NCBI RefSeq assembly: GCF_015207705.1
Contig: NZ_JADEWI010000001.1
Span: 1 to 64,000 of the forward strand
DNA length: 64,000 nucleotides
Direction of reading: 5' to 3'
Source of the DNA: Nostoc sp. LEGE 06077
GTDB taxonomy: Bacteria > Cyanobacteriota > Cyanobacteriia > Cyanobacteriales > Nostocaceae
Positions within the stretch are counted from its first letter, which is position 1. Every line of letters starts with the position of its first letter. A program made the translations under genes and the position numbers. The notes beneath the pieces were generated by a model. That model searched no databases, was not told the DNA's origin, and saw only the letters and a list, made by a program, of their open reading frames with translations. This document shows positions 55,528 to 63,888 of this stretch, in pieces.

Positions 55528-56235
55528 ATGAATAACAGTGATCTGATCGGATTAGCAGCATCTTACACCTACGCTATCGGTTTATTAGCTCTTGGTGAAG
55601 GACTGCGAAGATTTTTTAGTGTTAAGCCAGATTTAACCCGCAAGGTTATCCATATTGGTGCGGGGATGTGGGTTTTCGGTGTACTACTGCTATTTAAACA
55701 TTGGCAAATCGGTATTATCCCCTTCGCTACCTTTATTGGGATCAATTATCTGCTTTACCGTTATCGGATCATCGGTGCAATGGATACTGAAGATAGTTCT
55801 CCTGGTACAGTTTATTTTGCAATTTCGGTAACAATACTTTTTGGGTTATTCTGGCGACCAGATGACCCAATTGATTATGTCTCCATTGCTGTAGGGGGAA
55901 TTATGGCTATGACTTGGGGAGATGCTTTAGCTGCATTAATTGGTAAACGTTTTGGACAACATCAATACCAAGTAGGCTCATCTGTGCGTTCTTGGGAAGG
56001 TTCACTGGCGATGTTTTTAGCCAGTGGAACAGCAATCTTTTTGGTATTACTATTTTTACCTGGTTCTTTGATTAGCCCTTTAGCCGTTTCTGTTGGTGCG
56101 GGAAAGGCTTTATTAATAGCATTAGTGAGTGCTAGTTTGGCAACTTTAGTCGAAGCTATATCACCCCACGGAACAGATAACCTTGGTGTCCCACTAGTTA
56201 CAGCGGGTGTGATTTGGGGTTTGATGCAGATTTAA
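55528..56235 (+). CDS. Phytol/polyprenol kinase family membrane protein (VTE5-like)
   Basis: A 235-residue integral membrane protein with about seven helices. It carries the family marks DLTRKVIHIGAGMWVF near residue 35, MTWGDALAALIGKRFG near 130, SVRSWEGSLAMFLAS near 150 and EAISPHGTDNLGVPL near 211. Relatives (VTE5, slr1652) phosphorylate phytol to phytyl phosphate with CTP, allowing chlorophyll-derived phytol to enter tocopherol synthesis. That fits the presence of tocopherol cyclase at 1.2 kb. It follows the DUF3685 gene by about 30 bases and may be co-transcribed. Confidence 0.85.
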   Translation: MNNSDLIGLAASYTYAIGLLALGEGLRRFFSVKPDLTRKVIHIGAGMWVFGVLLLFKHWQIGIIPFATFIGINYLLYRYRIIGAMDTEDSSPGTVYFAISVTILFGLFWRPDDPIDYVSIAVGGIMAMTWGDALAALIGKRFGQHQYQVGSSVRSWEGSLAMFLASGTAIFLVLLFLPGSLISPLAVSVGAGKALLIALVSASLATLVEAISPHGTDNLGVPLVTAGVIWGLMQI

Positions 56236-56334
56236 TTTATCGTTTGGGTTCTGTCAAATGATGGGTGTGATGTCGGTTCACCCCTTGTATTGTAAAAGTT
56301 GCCACCACAAAAATATGATGCGGAGAAAATCACC

Positions 56335-57051
56335 ATGAGTACAAACCAAAAAGTTGCTGTCGTTACTGGTGGAAATCGTGGATTGGGATTTGAAGCCTCT
56401 CGTCAATTGGCGAGACAAGGATATAAGGTAATTCTCACCAGCAGAGACGAAGATAAAGGTAAAGCCGCAGCACAAAAGTTACAGGCTGAGGGATTAGATG
56501 TAATTGCTTATACTTTAGATGTTACCAGTGATGAAAGTAGTCAAAATTTAGCTGAGTTTATTGATCAGCAGTTTGGCAAACTTGATGCACTGGTAAATAA
56601 TGCGGGTATTTATATTGATGCTCAAGCAGAAAGCAACAGCATTGTTGATACCAAAATTGATACTTTACAGACAACAATTAATACAAATGTTTATGGTGTT
56701 GTGCGAGTTACTCAAGCTTTAATTCCCTTGATGAAGAAACAAAATTACGGGCGAATAGTTAATGTTTCTTCGGGAATGGGACAGTTAACAGATATGGAGG
56801 GTGGTTCTCCCGGATACCGCATTTCTAAAACAGCTTTAAATGCTGCAACCAGAATTTTTGCCAGTGAATTAATCGGCACAAATATATTAGTTAATTCTGT
56901 GTGTCCTGGTTGGGTAAAAACTGACATGGGTGGCGCAAATGCACCACGTACTCCAGAACAAGGAGTAGATACAATTGTCTGGCTGGCTACCCTTCCAGAT
57001 GATGGTGTAACTGGGGGATTTTTCCGCGATCGCCAACCAATTGCTTGGTAA
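56335..57051 (+). CDS. Short-chain dehydrogenase/reductase
   Basis: A 238-residue classical SDR. The cofactor motif TGGNRGLGFEASRQL, the NNAGIY motif, the catalytic Ser in NVSSGMGQL and Tyr-x3-Lys in YRISKTALN are all present, with PGWVKTDMGG downstream, as in carbonyl reductases. ATG at 56335 has GGAGA eight bases upstream and is preferred over an earlier codon. The cofactor site suggests NADPH (Arg after GGN). The substrate is unknown. Monocistronic. Confidence 0.9.
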   Translation: MSTNQKVAVVTGGNRGLGFEASRQLARQGYKVILTSRDEDKGKAAAQKLQAEGLDVIAYTLDVTSDESSQNLAEFIDQQFGKLDALVNNAGIYIDAQAESNSIVDTKIDTLQTTINTNVYGVVRVTQALIPLMKKQNYGRIVNVSSGMGQLTDMEGGSPGYRISKTALNAATRIFASELIGTNILVNSVCPGWVKTDMGGANAPRTPEQGVDTIVWLATLPDDGVTGGFFRDRQPIAW

Positions 57052-57536
57052 AATTTTATATTTAGTTATTTATCAATACAAAGTATTAATGATAATTAAC
57101 AGTGCCGATTTTGATTAAGTATCCGATGTTCCTGACAAGAGGATCACTAGTCAAAAGTAATTTGATAATTTGGGCAAATGGTGTGGGCTGATACAGTAAT
57201 TTCTAGAGAGCTATTATAGACTTTATAAGCCCTTTACTTTTACCCTTATGGCGGAAATATCCGCTAAAAAAGCACCAAAGCGATAGATAATTACTCCTAA
57301 AAAATTAGGGTTGATTAACTTCAGCCATAATATTTAATGCAACAACATAGGAGAATTACTACGCTTTGGTGATTTACTTAATTTTGGTCAATCCTCAATA
57401 GTCATTTGTCTTGTAGCCCTCAGTTTCCTTAGCCTTCTGCCTCTTCAAAAATTGCCCACACTAATTCACCCCATTCGCTATTACAATCGATGTGCTGGGA
57501 TACTCAGCAGGATTGCAATTTCTTAAGTGTTAGCCT
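57052..57536. other. Gap between SDR and miaE genes
   Basis: 485 bases without a gene. A small palindrome, GCGGA-AATA-TCCGC, lies at 57251-57264. Otherwise nothing is recognised. Confidence 0.5.
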
Positions 57537-58136
57537 GTGCTTACTTCTGGATTACCGACTATCAACGCCCTCAAGCAGCCTACATCCAATGCTTGGATAG
57601 AACAAGCGATCGCCAATTTAGATATTATTTTGCTTGACCATTCCCACTGCGAACGTAAAGCAGCGGGTGTGGCGTTAAATTTTATGTTTCGCTATCCTTC
57701 CAATACTAAAATGGTCAGGGAATTAACTGCGATCGCTCGTGAAGAATTAGAACACTTTGAGCTTGTCAACCAGTGGCTAGAACGCCGCAATATATGCCTT
57801 GCACCTTTATCCCCGCCTCCCTACGGTGCGGGTTTGAAAGCCGCTGTCCGTCCCAACGAACCCGACCGCTTTTTAGATTCCTTACTCGTCACCGGCTTAA
57901 TCGAAGCCCGCAGTCACGAAAGGTTAGGGCTTTTAGCTACACACTGTCCTGAACCAGAATTAGCTAAATTTTATCAAGGTTTAATGGCATCAGAAGCAAG
58001 ACACTTTGGTACATACTGGGTTTTAGCGGATACCTATTTTGACCGCGAAACAGTCCAGCAACGGCTTGAGGAGTTAGCAATTGTTGAGAGCGATCTGCTG
58101 GTAAACTTGCATCCAGAGCCGAGAATTCACAGTTAG
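57537..58136 (+). CDS. miaE: tRNA-(ms2io6A)-hydroxylase MiaE
   Basis: A diiron monooxygenase that hydroxylates the isopentenyl side chain of modified adenosine 37 in tRNA. The 199-residue helical protein has the ferritin-like ligands in CERKAAG, REELEHFELV, IEARSHERLG and SEARHFGTY. Length is typical. The start is a GTG; no nearby ATG would keep the N-terminal helix. Immediately downstream is a glyoxalase-fold gene on the same strand, 30 bases away, possibly co-transcribed. Confidence 0.9.
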   Translation: MLTSGLPTINALKQPTSNAWIEQAIANLDIILLDHSHCERKAAGVALNFMFRYPSNTKMVRELTAIAREELEHFELVNQWLERRNICLAPLSPPPYGAGLKAAVRPNEPDRFLDSLLVTGLIEARSHERLGLLATHCPEPELAKFYQGLMASEARHFGTYWVLADTYFDRETVQQRLEELAIVESDLLVNLHPEPRIHS

Positions 58137-58165
58137 TATATTCACTACTAGACATCATAGTTATC

Positions 58166-58570
58166 ATGCTTCAGTTAACACATATCAGGCTGCTAGTAAC
58201 CAACTACACAGATTGTTTTTTCTTTTACCGTGACGTGCTAGGCTTCTGGATTGATTGGGGTGATGAAAATAGCGGCTATGCCGAGTTACACACCGGAGAT
58301 AACCTCAAGCTGGCGTTATTTAGAAAAGATTTCATGGCTGAAGCAATTCCCAGTGCTTATCTACCTTCGGCTTTAGAATGTCAAAATAAAATGGCCTTGA
58401 TTTTCGCCGTTGATAACGTAGATGCAGTCTACGAAAAACTCAAAGAACGCAACGTCGTAGTCGTCACCCAACCCTTAGACCGTCCAGCGTGGGGACTCCG
58501 CACCGCTCATTTTCGTGACCCAGATGGTAATCTAATTGAAATCTTCAGTAATTTAGGAACAGTTAATTAA
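58166..58570 (+). CDS. VOC-family (glyoxalase/dioxygenase fold) protein
   Basis: A 134-residue protein of the vicinal-oxygen-chelate superfamily: two beta-alpha-beta-beta-beta units starting at THIRLLVTNYTDCFFFYRDV and NKMALIFAVDNVDAVYEKL, and the end RDPDGNLIEIFSN with the metal Glu. The metal ligands are partial (His5 and Glu near 127), so enzymatic type is unclear; it may be a glyoxalase-like or binding protein. It follows miaE closely. Confidence 0.85.
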   Translation: MLQLTHIRLLVTNYTDCFFFYRDVLGFWIDWGDENSGYAELHTGDNLKLALFRKDFMAEAIPSAYLPSALECQNKMALIFAVDNVDAVYEKLKERNVVVVTQPLDRPAWGLRTAHFRDPDGNLIEIFSNLGTVN

Positions 58571-58624
58571 GTAGCTTGGTGCAAATAAAGCTATTTAGTA
58601 GACTCAGCACGCAGCCTTTTTCTG

Positions 58625-58983
58625 TTAGCCAACAGCAAACTCTGTAAATTGTCGTTTAAAAGGAGAATGAAAGGCTAAGACAATATCTTGTTTTGGTACA
58701 CCTCGGCTAGTCAGTTCATCAGCAATACCGCCTTCAGTACCGTCGTGCTGAATCCAGATTTTTTCTTTTTTAATATCTAAGTGTAAAACACAACCATATA
58801 CACGCCGTTTGTTTGACCAGCCGACATGAACTAATTGATAGCGATGCCTGCGGCGGGGCAAAGCCCAACGCGCTCTTGATCAAAAATAACTTCAGCCTCG
58901 ACTTCTTCGTTACTACTTTTAATTTCGCTGTAAGCCTGTAAAAGTTCTTGAATAAGTTGCCGATATAGTTCTACATTTGCCAT
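58625..58983 (-). pseudogene. xisI-like gene broken by a 23-nt repeat insertion
   Basis: Two frames together encode an XisI-family protein, a relative of the fdxN-element excision factor. Codons from 58983 read MANVELYRQLIQELLQAYSE to FDQER; then the frame shifts, and the second part (58625 to about 58845) gives HRYQLVHVGW, KIWIQHDGTE and FHSPFKRQFTEFAVG, the standard XisI end. The cause is a 23-base insert at 58846-58868 (plus strand, starting GCCTGCGGCGGGGC). Removing it restores both the frame and a HIP1 site GCGATCGC. The product, if made, would stop early after AIN. Confidence 0.85.
58846..58868. mobile_element. 23-nt small dispersed repeat inserted in xisI
   Basis: A GC-rich insert (minus strand starts TTGGGCTTTGCCCC) sits exactly inside GCGAT|CGC. 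Its sequence is similar to the GGGCTTGCCGCAGGC module at about 5521-5536. It matches the size and character of the very small mobile repeats described in Nostoc. The insertion edges are ambiguous by a base or two. Confidence 0.75.
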
Positions 58984-59120
58984 TTGATAATCGCCTCCTC
59001 TTCTGGAGACAAAATAATCATAGGAACATAAAGAACGCGAGCTAAATCACTCGCTGTCATACCTATTTCTGTAATTTCATCCCCAAGAATTTCTCCTGGG
59101 TGAATTGGTGGACGTGCCAT
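58971..59120 (-). pseudogene. HigA-antitoxin start fused to an xisH end (49-codon remnant)
   Basis: An intact but tiny ORF. Its first ~33 residues (MARPPIHPGEILGDEITEIG, MTASDLARVL) match the N-terminus of HigA-type antitoxins. Its last ~16 (MIILSPEEEAIIKWQM) resemble the C-terminus of XisH, which normally precedes XisI. The stop overlaps the xisI ATG, as is common in xisHI pairs. It looks like the product of a deletion that joined higA to xisH. The helix-turn-helix is incomplete, so no function is expected. The XisH match is short and from memory. Confidence 0.55.
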
Positions 59121-59219
59121 TGATCACTCCAGATGGGTATTTTTGCATTTATTAGGGGTTCCTGCGACAGAAACCCCAAAACATTTATTTTTTCCAGTTA
59201 TCTTAAACCACCCAATTTC

Positions 59220-60095
59220 TTATGGTTTGGGAGTACTTGCAGGTGCAGGTGCGGCAGATGCAGCAGGCGCAGGAGTTGGGGAAGCGGTTGCGGCTTTGTT
59301 AATTTCGTCTCGATATTGAGCAGGTGCTAAACCTACGGCACTATTAAACAAAGGTTTTGCCTCAGTTGTTTTCCCTTGTTCCTTCAACAACATGGCTTTA
59401 GCTAAGACTGGGCGAAAATCCTTGGGGTCTTTCTTGATTGCTTGGTCATAGACATTAACAGCTTGGGGGTAGCGTTTTTGAGCAGCATAGACATTGCCTA
59501 GTAGCACCTGCACAGCGACCACATTCACACTTCCGGGCTGAATGGTATTGGCTTGGGTAGCATTATTTAAAGTTTCTTGTAATAGACCAATAGCTGCTTC
59601 TGGGCGTTGTTGGTCTAAGAGCAGTGATACCATACCCTGTAAAGCCTTCAAATCGCCGGGTTTGGTATCAAGAATTGTGCGATATGCTTGGGCTGCTCCT
59701 TCTTTATCGCCAATTTGCTGTTTGGCTTGGGCGAGGAGGACTGCATATTCCGATCTGTCGGGGTTGAGTTTAGCTAGTTTTTCTAAAGGAGCGATAACTC
59801 CTTGAACATCACCTTGATTCAAGCTTAAAAGTTGTAGCCGCGCTTGTAATAAACCTTTCAGGGCAGTTTGATTTTCAGGTTCCCGTTGTAAAACTAGTTC
59901 ATAACCCCGTACTTCGTCTTGTAATTTTGATTTTTGGTCAGAGGAAGCTAAGTTACCTTTGGGAGCAGTATTCTGGTTTGTCGGTGTCGGGCTATTGAAG
60001 GCGCTAATAATAGGAACTATAGATACACCTACAAACATTAGAACTGCTAATGCCAAGATTACTCGAACTATCCAACGATTACGCGGTTCAGACAC
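59220..60095 (-). CDS. Membrane-anchored TPR protein
   Basis: A 291-residue protein with one N-terminal membrane helix (WIVRVILALAVLMFVGVSIV) and about five tetratricopeptide repeats (about 65-260) such as YAVLLAQAKQQIGDKEGAAQAYR and GNVYAAQKRYPQAVNVYDQA. The C-terminus is an Ala/Pro-rich tail. TPRs bind other proteins; no partner is evident. The start is a GTG. It is divergent from the RGG-tailed protein gene with a 376-base gap. Confidence 0.85.
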   Translation of the reverse strand: MSEPRNRWIVRVILALAVLMFVGVSIVPIISAFNSPTPTNQNTAPKGNLASSDQKSKLQDEVRGYELVLQREPENQTALKGLLQARLQLLSLNQGDVQGVIAPLEKLAKLNPDRSEYAVLLAQAKQQIGDKEGAAQAYRTILDTKPGDLKALQGMVSLLLDQQRPEAAIGLLQETLNNATQANTIQPGSVNVVAVQVLLGNVYAAQKRYPQAVNVYDQAIKKDPKDFRPVLAKAMLLKEQGKTTEAKPLFNSAVGLAPAQYRDEINKAATASPTPAPAASAAPAPASTPKP

Positions 60096-60471
60096 AGTTG
60101 TGTAATTCTCCAGAACTCTAATGACATTATCATTGACACAAGTTGGAAATGAAAAATTTCCAAAACTTTGCGGAATACCGCCAATTGCCTGTGAATTTTA
60201 TAACAAATAACTATTTCCACTGCTAAAGTAAGTGATGACTTTAGGGGGAGCCGTCAGAGTTATACCTATGATATGCTTCCGAAACTGGTGTCTAGACGCT
60301 AGATTAAACATTTAGAGTATAAATGTAAATTTAGCGTTTTTAAAATTGTATTGGGCGTTGTCGTGTGATTTGGTGGAAAACAAATATACTTTCATCAGCC
60401 GCACAAGCGCTCTTTCCAGTTGCTTTCTTAAAATCCCACAATGGGATGTGTCTCCGCCGCAAGGAGTTTTT
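60096..60471. other. Divergent control region, no gene seen
   Basis: 376 bases between the TPR and RGG-tailed protein genes. A plus-strand frame runs from 60346 into the downstream gene, but it lacks a credible start, so the first 126 bases are left out of that gene. No hairpin of note. Confidence 0.5.
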
Positions 60472-61488
60472 ATGAATTCCGACCTGATGCCTTCGCCTGA
60501 ATCTTCTAATTTGCCTGAGTCCAATCAACCTGAAACCGATATAGATATAGCCGCTGATGTACCAACAGTAGCAGCTCCAATTTCGGAATCGGAAAATTCG
60601 TCTATTGACCCTGATGAGACCGCCAACGATGCTAACTTAGCCAATCGACAGCAACCGATTCCCCCACCCAGCGAACCAATGCAGTACAGAGCGATCGGTT
60701 TAGTCCGAGGTCGCTACATTGCAAGCAGTGAACAGTTTACTCAAGGTACGCTCCTGACTGCGGATGGTGTGGAAATCCAGGCCGTTCTCCTCGGTCGCAT
60801 TATGAGCTTAGTGAAAAACCATCTTGATTTAGAAAAAAATCATCTGTGGGTAGTTTATCCACGGACTAAGCAAGAAAATGATGCCTTACATTTGCAAATT
60901 GTGGGCGTTTGGGAACCAGAAAATCTGGCAAAACAGCAAGCACAAGATTCGCCAGATGATGAATTACCACAAGCCGATGATGCTGTAACTGATAAAAGTG
61001 ACATCAAACCTTCATCAGATATTCCCGATGGTGGTTTTTCTGTGCGTGGCGAGGTAGTTTACCAGTCTTTTGATGACAAGAACTTGGTTGTCAAAATTAA
61101 GCAGGCTGCTCGTAAACACGATGAAAAACCTAAATACTTTAAGCTAAAACTCAAAGGTGTCCTTACCACCAAAGCGGTGGGCAAGTTCTGGGACTTCCAA
61201 GTGAAACGAGATGGTGATTTATTAGCCATAGAAACGGCTGAGGCGATCGCAGATCTACCCAAAAAACGCCGACCACCCCAAAGAGGTGGCCCCGGTGGTT
61301 TCCGTGGTGGTGGTGGCGGTGGTGGTGGTCGCAGACCATTCCCCCCCAGACGCACTGGAGGAGACAGCCCCAGCCCACGCCCAATCAAGAAAATAGGCGG
61401 CGAACCTTCGGCGGTGTCTAAACCTCTGCCAAAAACTTCTACTCCTGCTCCTAAACCAATTAAGAAACAAAAGCCACCGCAAGAGTAA
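60472..61488 (+). CDS. Acidic protein with Gly/Arg-rich (RGG-like) tail, unknown
   Basis: A 338-residue protein. An acidic disordered N-terminus (about 1-75) precedes two conserved-looking blocks: YRAIGLVRGRYIASSEQFTQ near 80, and GFSVRGEVVYQSFDDKNLVV near 200 with a beta-rich KYFKLKLKGVLTTK. The last ~75 residues are basic, with RGGPGGFRGGGGGGGGRRP and Pro/Lys-rich repeats. An RGG tail suggests RNA or membrane binding (inference). ATG at 60472 has AAGGAG six bases upstream. The family is unknown to me, though it looks conserved in cyanobacteria. Confidence 0.72.
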   Translation: MNSDLMPSPESSNLPESNQPETDIDIAADVPTVAAPISESENSSIDPDETANDANLANRQQPIPPPSEPMQYRAIGLVRGRYIASSEQFTQGTLLTADGVEIQAVLLGRIMSLVKNHLDLEKNHLWVVYPRTKQENDALHLQIVGVWEPENLAKQQAQDSPDDELPQADDAVTDKSDIKPSSDIPDGGFSVRGEVVYQSFDDKNLVVKIKQAARKHDEKPKYFKLKLKGVLTTKAVGKFWDFQVKRDGDLLAIETAEAIADLPKKRRPPQRGGPGGFRGGGGGGGGRRPFPPRRTGGDSPSPRPIKKIGGEPSAVSKPLPKTSTPAPKPIKKQKPPQE

Positions 61489-61492
61489 GGAA

Positions 61493-61577
61493 AAAGTTAA
61501 AAGTTAAAAGTTAAAAGTTAAAAGGTAAAAGATAAGAATTAGCTCTTTCTTTTGCCTTTTGCTTTTTTACTTTTTCC
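61493..61577. repeat. AAAAGTT heptamer tandem repeat with T-rich complement
   Basis: Four or five AAAAGTT heptamers (about 61494-61525), then AAAAGGT units, followed by TTTGCCTTTTGC/TTTTTACTTTTTCC at 61552-61577. The halves can pair. It lies between convergent genes and may terminate both. Confidence 0.65.
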
Positions 61578-61580
61578 TTC

Positions 61581-62750
61581 TTAAAAATCTGTCCAACGGT
61601 CTTGGGGTAAGAACGATCGCTCCATTGGAATTGGGGCAACTGGTTCTGTTAGGGTAAAAGTGCCGGCGGTAATCCATTGTTTTAACTCTAGGGCAACTTG
61701 CCGAGATAAAGACATACTGGCTAAAGGTGCCGTTCGCACTGGTTTATTTTCGATGGTGAGTCGCCCAGATTTGAGTTGGGCGTAACTCACTAACCCAAAG
61801 GTAGGACGCACGCGCCGAGGAATGGAAAAATCGACTATGGGCGCGACTAAATCTTTGTCTTGCACTGCACAGTGTTCGACTACAGTTTCATTTAATACGG
61901 GGAATGGTATCCCCACACCCAACATCAACGAAGGGCCATAACTTTTAAAGTAACAACCACGCACCCAACGGGCTTGCATTTGTTTGGCATCCCCCATTAA
62001 GGCTAAGGTGGCAGCGGGGCCTATAGGTGTGCGATTAGCTAACCGCTTTTGTAAGGGGAAGTGTTGTGTACCTTCCCAAGCTATATAGCCGATACCGCCG
62101 CCTAAAAAAATCCGCGTCCCAATGCCAATTAGTTGCAAATCGGGGTCGTTGAACAAAGGCGAAATTGCCCCAGGGTTAGAGTAGACAGCGTTACCGAGAT
62201 GGGGTTGTAAAGGGCCGAGATAAGTAAAAAGTGGGCGATCGCCACCATTTACACCCACAATAAAATTTTGATAAAGGTTACGGGGATTAAATAAATAAAA
62301 TTGATTGATAGTATCACGGGTAATGGTTGTTTCAAAAGTAGCTCGTGGATAACAATCGGTGACTTGTCCTTGCGCTCTGACTTGTACTTGTTTCCCGGCA
62401 ATCAAATCTTCAATAACATGACCACCGCCACGTTCGCGGACTTCTTCGCCATCCATTGTATCCACTGCACAACTAGCACCCAAGTATAAATCGACAGCCC
62501 CAAACCCTGTATATGCTGGTACACCATCGATCCAACAACGGCGCATTTTGATGGGGGGATCGGTGTGTCCGAGATTCATAATCGCACCACTGGATTCCAT
62601 TGGCTCAAAAGTTCCAGTGGTAATGACATCAACTTCTTTAGCAACTTTGCTCACGCCGACTTCTGCGACTCGTGCTTTGACTTCTTCAACTGTGAAAACG
62701 ACTGCACGCTGACGGCTGATTTTCTCGTTAATTTCGGCGATCGTTCGCAT
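61581..62750 (-). CDS. Homocysteine biosynthesis protein (DUF39)
   Basis: A 389-residue protein of the DUF39 family. In methanogens such proteins help make homocysteine from aspartate semialdehyde and sulfide. Marks are VDVITTGTFEPMESSGA near residue 43, HTDPPIKMRRCWIDGVPAYTG near 63, YLGASCAVD with a conserved Cys, and GIGTRIFLGGGIGYIAWEGTQH. ATG at 62750 is used; the frame extends 28 codons upstream only because repeat DNA happens to stay open. No ferredoxin-like domain follows, unlike some archaeal forms. Role in cyanobacteria is inferred. Confidence 0.82.
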   Translation of the reverse strand: MRTIAEINEKISRQRAVVFTVEEVKARVAEVGVSKVAKEVDVITTGTFEPMESSGAIMNLGHTDPPIKMRRCWIDGVPAYTGFGAVDLYLGASCAVDTMDGEEVRERGGGHVIEDLIAGKQVQVRAQGQVTDCYPRATFETTITRDTINQFYLFNPRNLYQNFIVGVNGGDRPLFTYLGPLQPHLGNAVYSNPGAISPLFNDPDLQLIGIGTRIFLGGGIGYIAWEGTQHFPLQKRLANRTPIGPAATLALMGDAKQMQARWVRGCYFKSYGPSLMLGVGIPFPVLNETVVEHCAVQDKDLVAPIVDFSIPRRVRPTFGLVSYAQLKSGRLTIENKPVRTAPLASMSLSRQVALELKQWITAGTFTLTEPVAPIPMERSFLPQDRWTDF

Positions 62751-62765
62751 AATAACCAAAATGAG

Positions 62766-62862
62766 GGGTGTAAGGGTATGAGGGTGTAGGAGTGTAGGGG
62801 TGTAGGTATTCAAAACCCTGACACCCAGTCTCAATAATTAACATTTATGCGTAAGTCCTCAT
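62766..62862. repeat. GGTGTAGG octamer array and dispersed-repeat end
   Basis: Five degenerate octamers (GGTGTAAG, GGTATGAG, GGTGTAGG, AGTGTAGG, GGTGTAGG) are followed by CAAAACCCTGACACCCAGTC and GCGTAAGTCCT. The region at 45950-46050 has the same parts in the same order. Confidence 0.6.
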
Positions 62863-62918
62863 GGATTCGCAAACTTTTCCCTATCACCTGTAACCTGTAA
62901 CCTATCACCTATTGCCGA

Positions 62919-63623
62919 TTAATCAATTGTTTCTGGGTCGATATTTAATTCTCGCAGTTTCGCTGCTAACTTTTCGGCTCGTGCTTGCGCTAGTTCTTTT
63001 TGCTGACGTTCAAAATCTGCTGCTTCTTCTGGGGTAGGAACTAATTGGTTTTCTGGGGTAAAAAATCGCAATAATCCTTCATGAATCCCCAAATATAAAC
63101 CTAACTGCTGACTCCACAAATATCCTTGAGCATTGGGTTCTATAACTTGATACTGACCATCAACTAAATGAAACCCGGCAAATTCTTGAGTTTCTGGATC
63201 GAACCAAAAATAATCAGGTGTGCGGAAGGTATTTTGGTATAACTTTTTCTTTAAATCTTTATCGGTTTTTGCAGTTGATTCCGAAAGAATTTCTAAAATT
63301 ACGTTGGGGTATTTCCCTTCCTCTTCCCAAACTACCCAACTTTTACGAGTACGGCGTTCTGTGTCCAGCACCACAAAAAAATCTGGACCCCGGAAGTGTT
63401 CATCTTTGCGTTTATTCCAACTGTAGTAAATAGTTAGATTTCCAGCCGCGTAGAAGTCATTTCTGTCTCGCCACAACCATTCTAAGCATTTAAAAAGTAA
63501 GATTATTTGCCGCAGATGCAGTTCTGTTTCCAAGGGAGGTTCGTCACTGTATAAATCACCTGGAGGAAAGATAACATCTTCTGGGGTTGCTTGAGGAGCG
63601 TCTAGTTCTTTGGCGAGGGACAT
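62919..63623 (-). CDS. Uma2 family (DUF820) putative nuclease
   Basis: A 234-residue Uma2/DUF820 protein, distant from the one at 10.6 kb. The presumed active-site region has GPDFFVVLDTE near 80, WEEEGKYPNVILEILS near 98 and DYFWFDPETQEF near 138. The C-terminal coiled coil ends with LNIDPETID, the usual tail. The ATG is clear. Function is unknown; the fold is that of restriction endonucleases. Divergent from the last gene of the window. Confidence 0.82.
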   Translation of the reverse strand: MSLAKELDAPQATPEDVIFPPGDLYSDEPPLETELHLRQIILLFKCLEWLWRDRNDFYAAGNLTIYYSWNKRKDEHFRGPDFFVVLDTERRTRKSWVVWEEEGKYPNVILEILSESTAKTDKDLKKKLYQNTFRTPDYFWFDPETQEFAGFHLVDGQYQVIEPNAQGYLWSQQLGLYLGIHEGLLRFFTPENQLVPTPEEAADFERQQKELAQARAEKLAAKLRELNIDPETID

Positions 63624-63795
63624 GAGGAGATGACTGCATCTGGTAGGGATGGGTTTATTTTAACGTCTGGCTAGAAACAGGGTGTCAGGGTATAAGAGTG
63701 TAGGGGGAAAAGATTTTTTATATTTGGTTGCGAGATTATTTCTCATCCTAGCCTCTAGTCCTTCCTGTTAAAATCTACTTCAGAATGTGTTGAAT

Positions 63796-63813
63796 GTACC
63801 ATTTGAATGGTAC
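63796..63813. promoter_or_regulatory. Perfect 7-bp palindrome before the terminal gene
   Basis: GTACCAT-TTGA-ATGGTAC, about 75 bases upstream of the last ATG in the window. It could be an operator for the gene at 63889 or the divergent Uma2 gene, or a small transcript hairpin. Confidence 0.4.
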
Positions 63814-63888
63814 AAATGGAAAATACAATTCCCACATCAGCGCCTAACAATCAACTTGGATAGTAAAACTTACCTACAGCCTAAAACG

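Noticed and set aside
61059-61482. Three minus-strand ORFs rich in Pro or His across the RGG gene
   Set aside because: They mirror the Gly/Arg-rich tail codons of the plus-strand gene and have no starts or neighbours to support them.
62766-62815. Octamer array as an origin iteron set
   Set aside because: It has no DnaA boxes or replication gene nearby, and the same octamers occur at another gene end at 45950.
62751-62834. 28-codon N-terminal extension of the DUF39 protein
   Set aside because: The DNA is the octamer repeat array and stays open only by composition; the family start fits the ATG at 62750.
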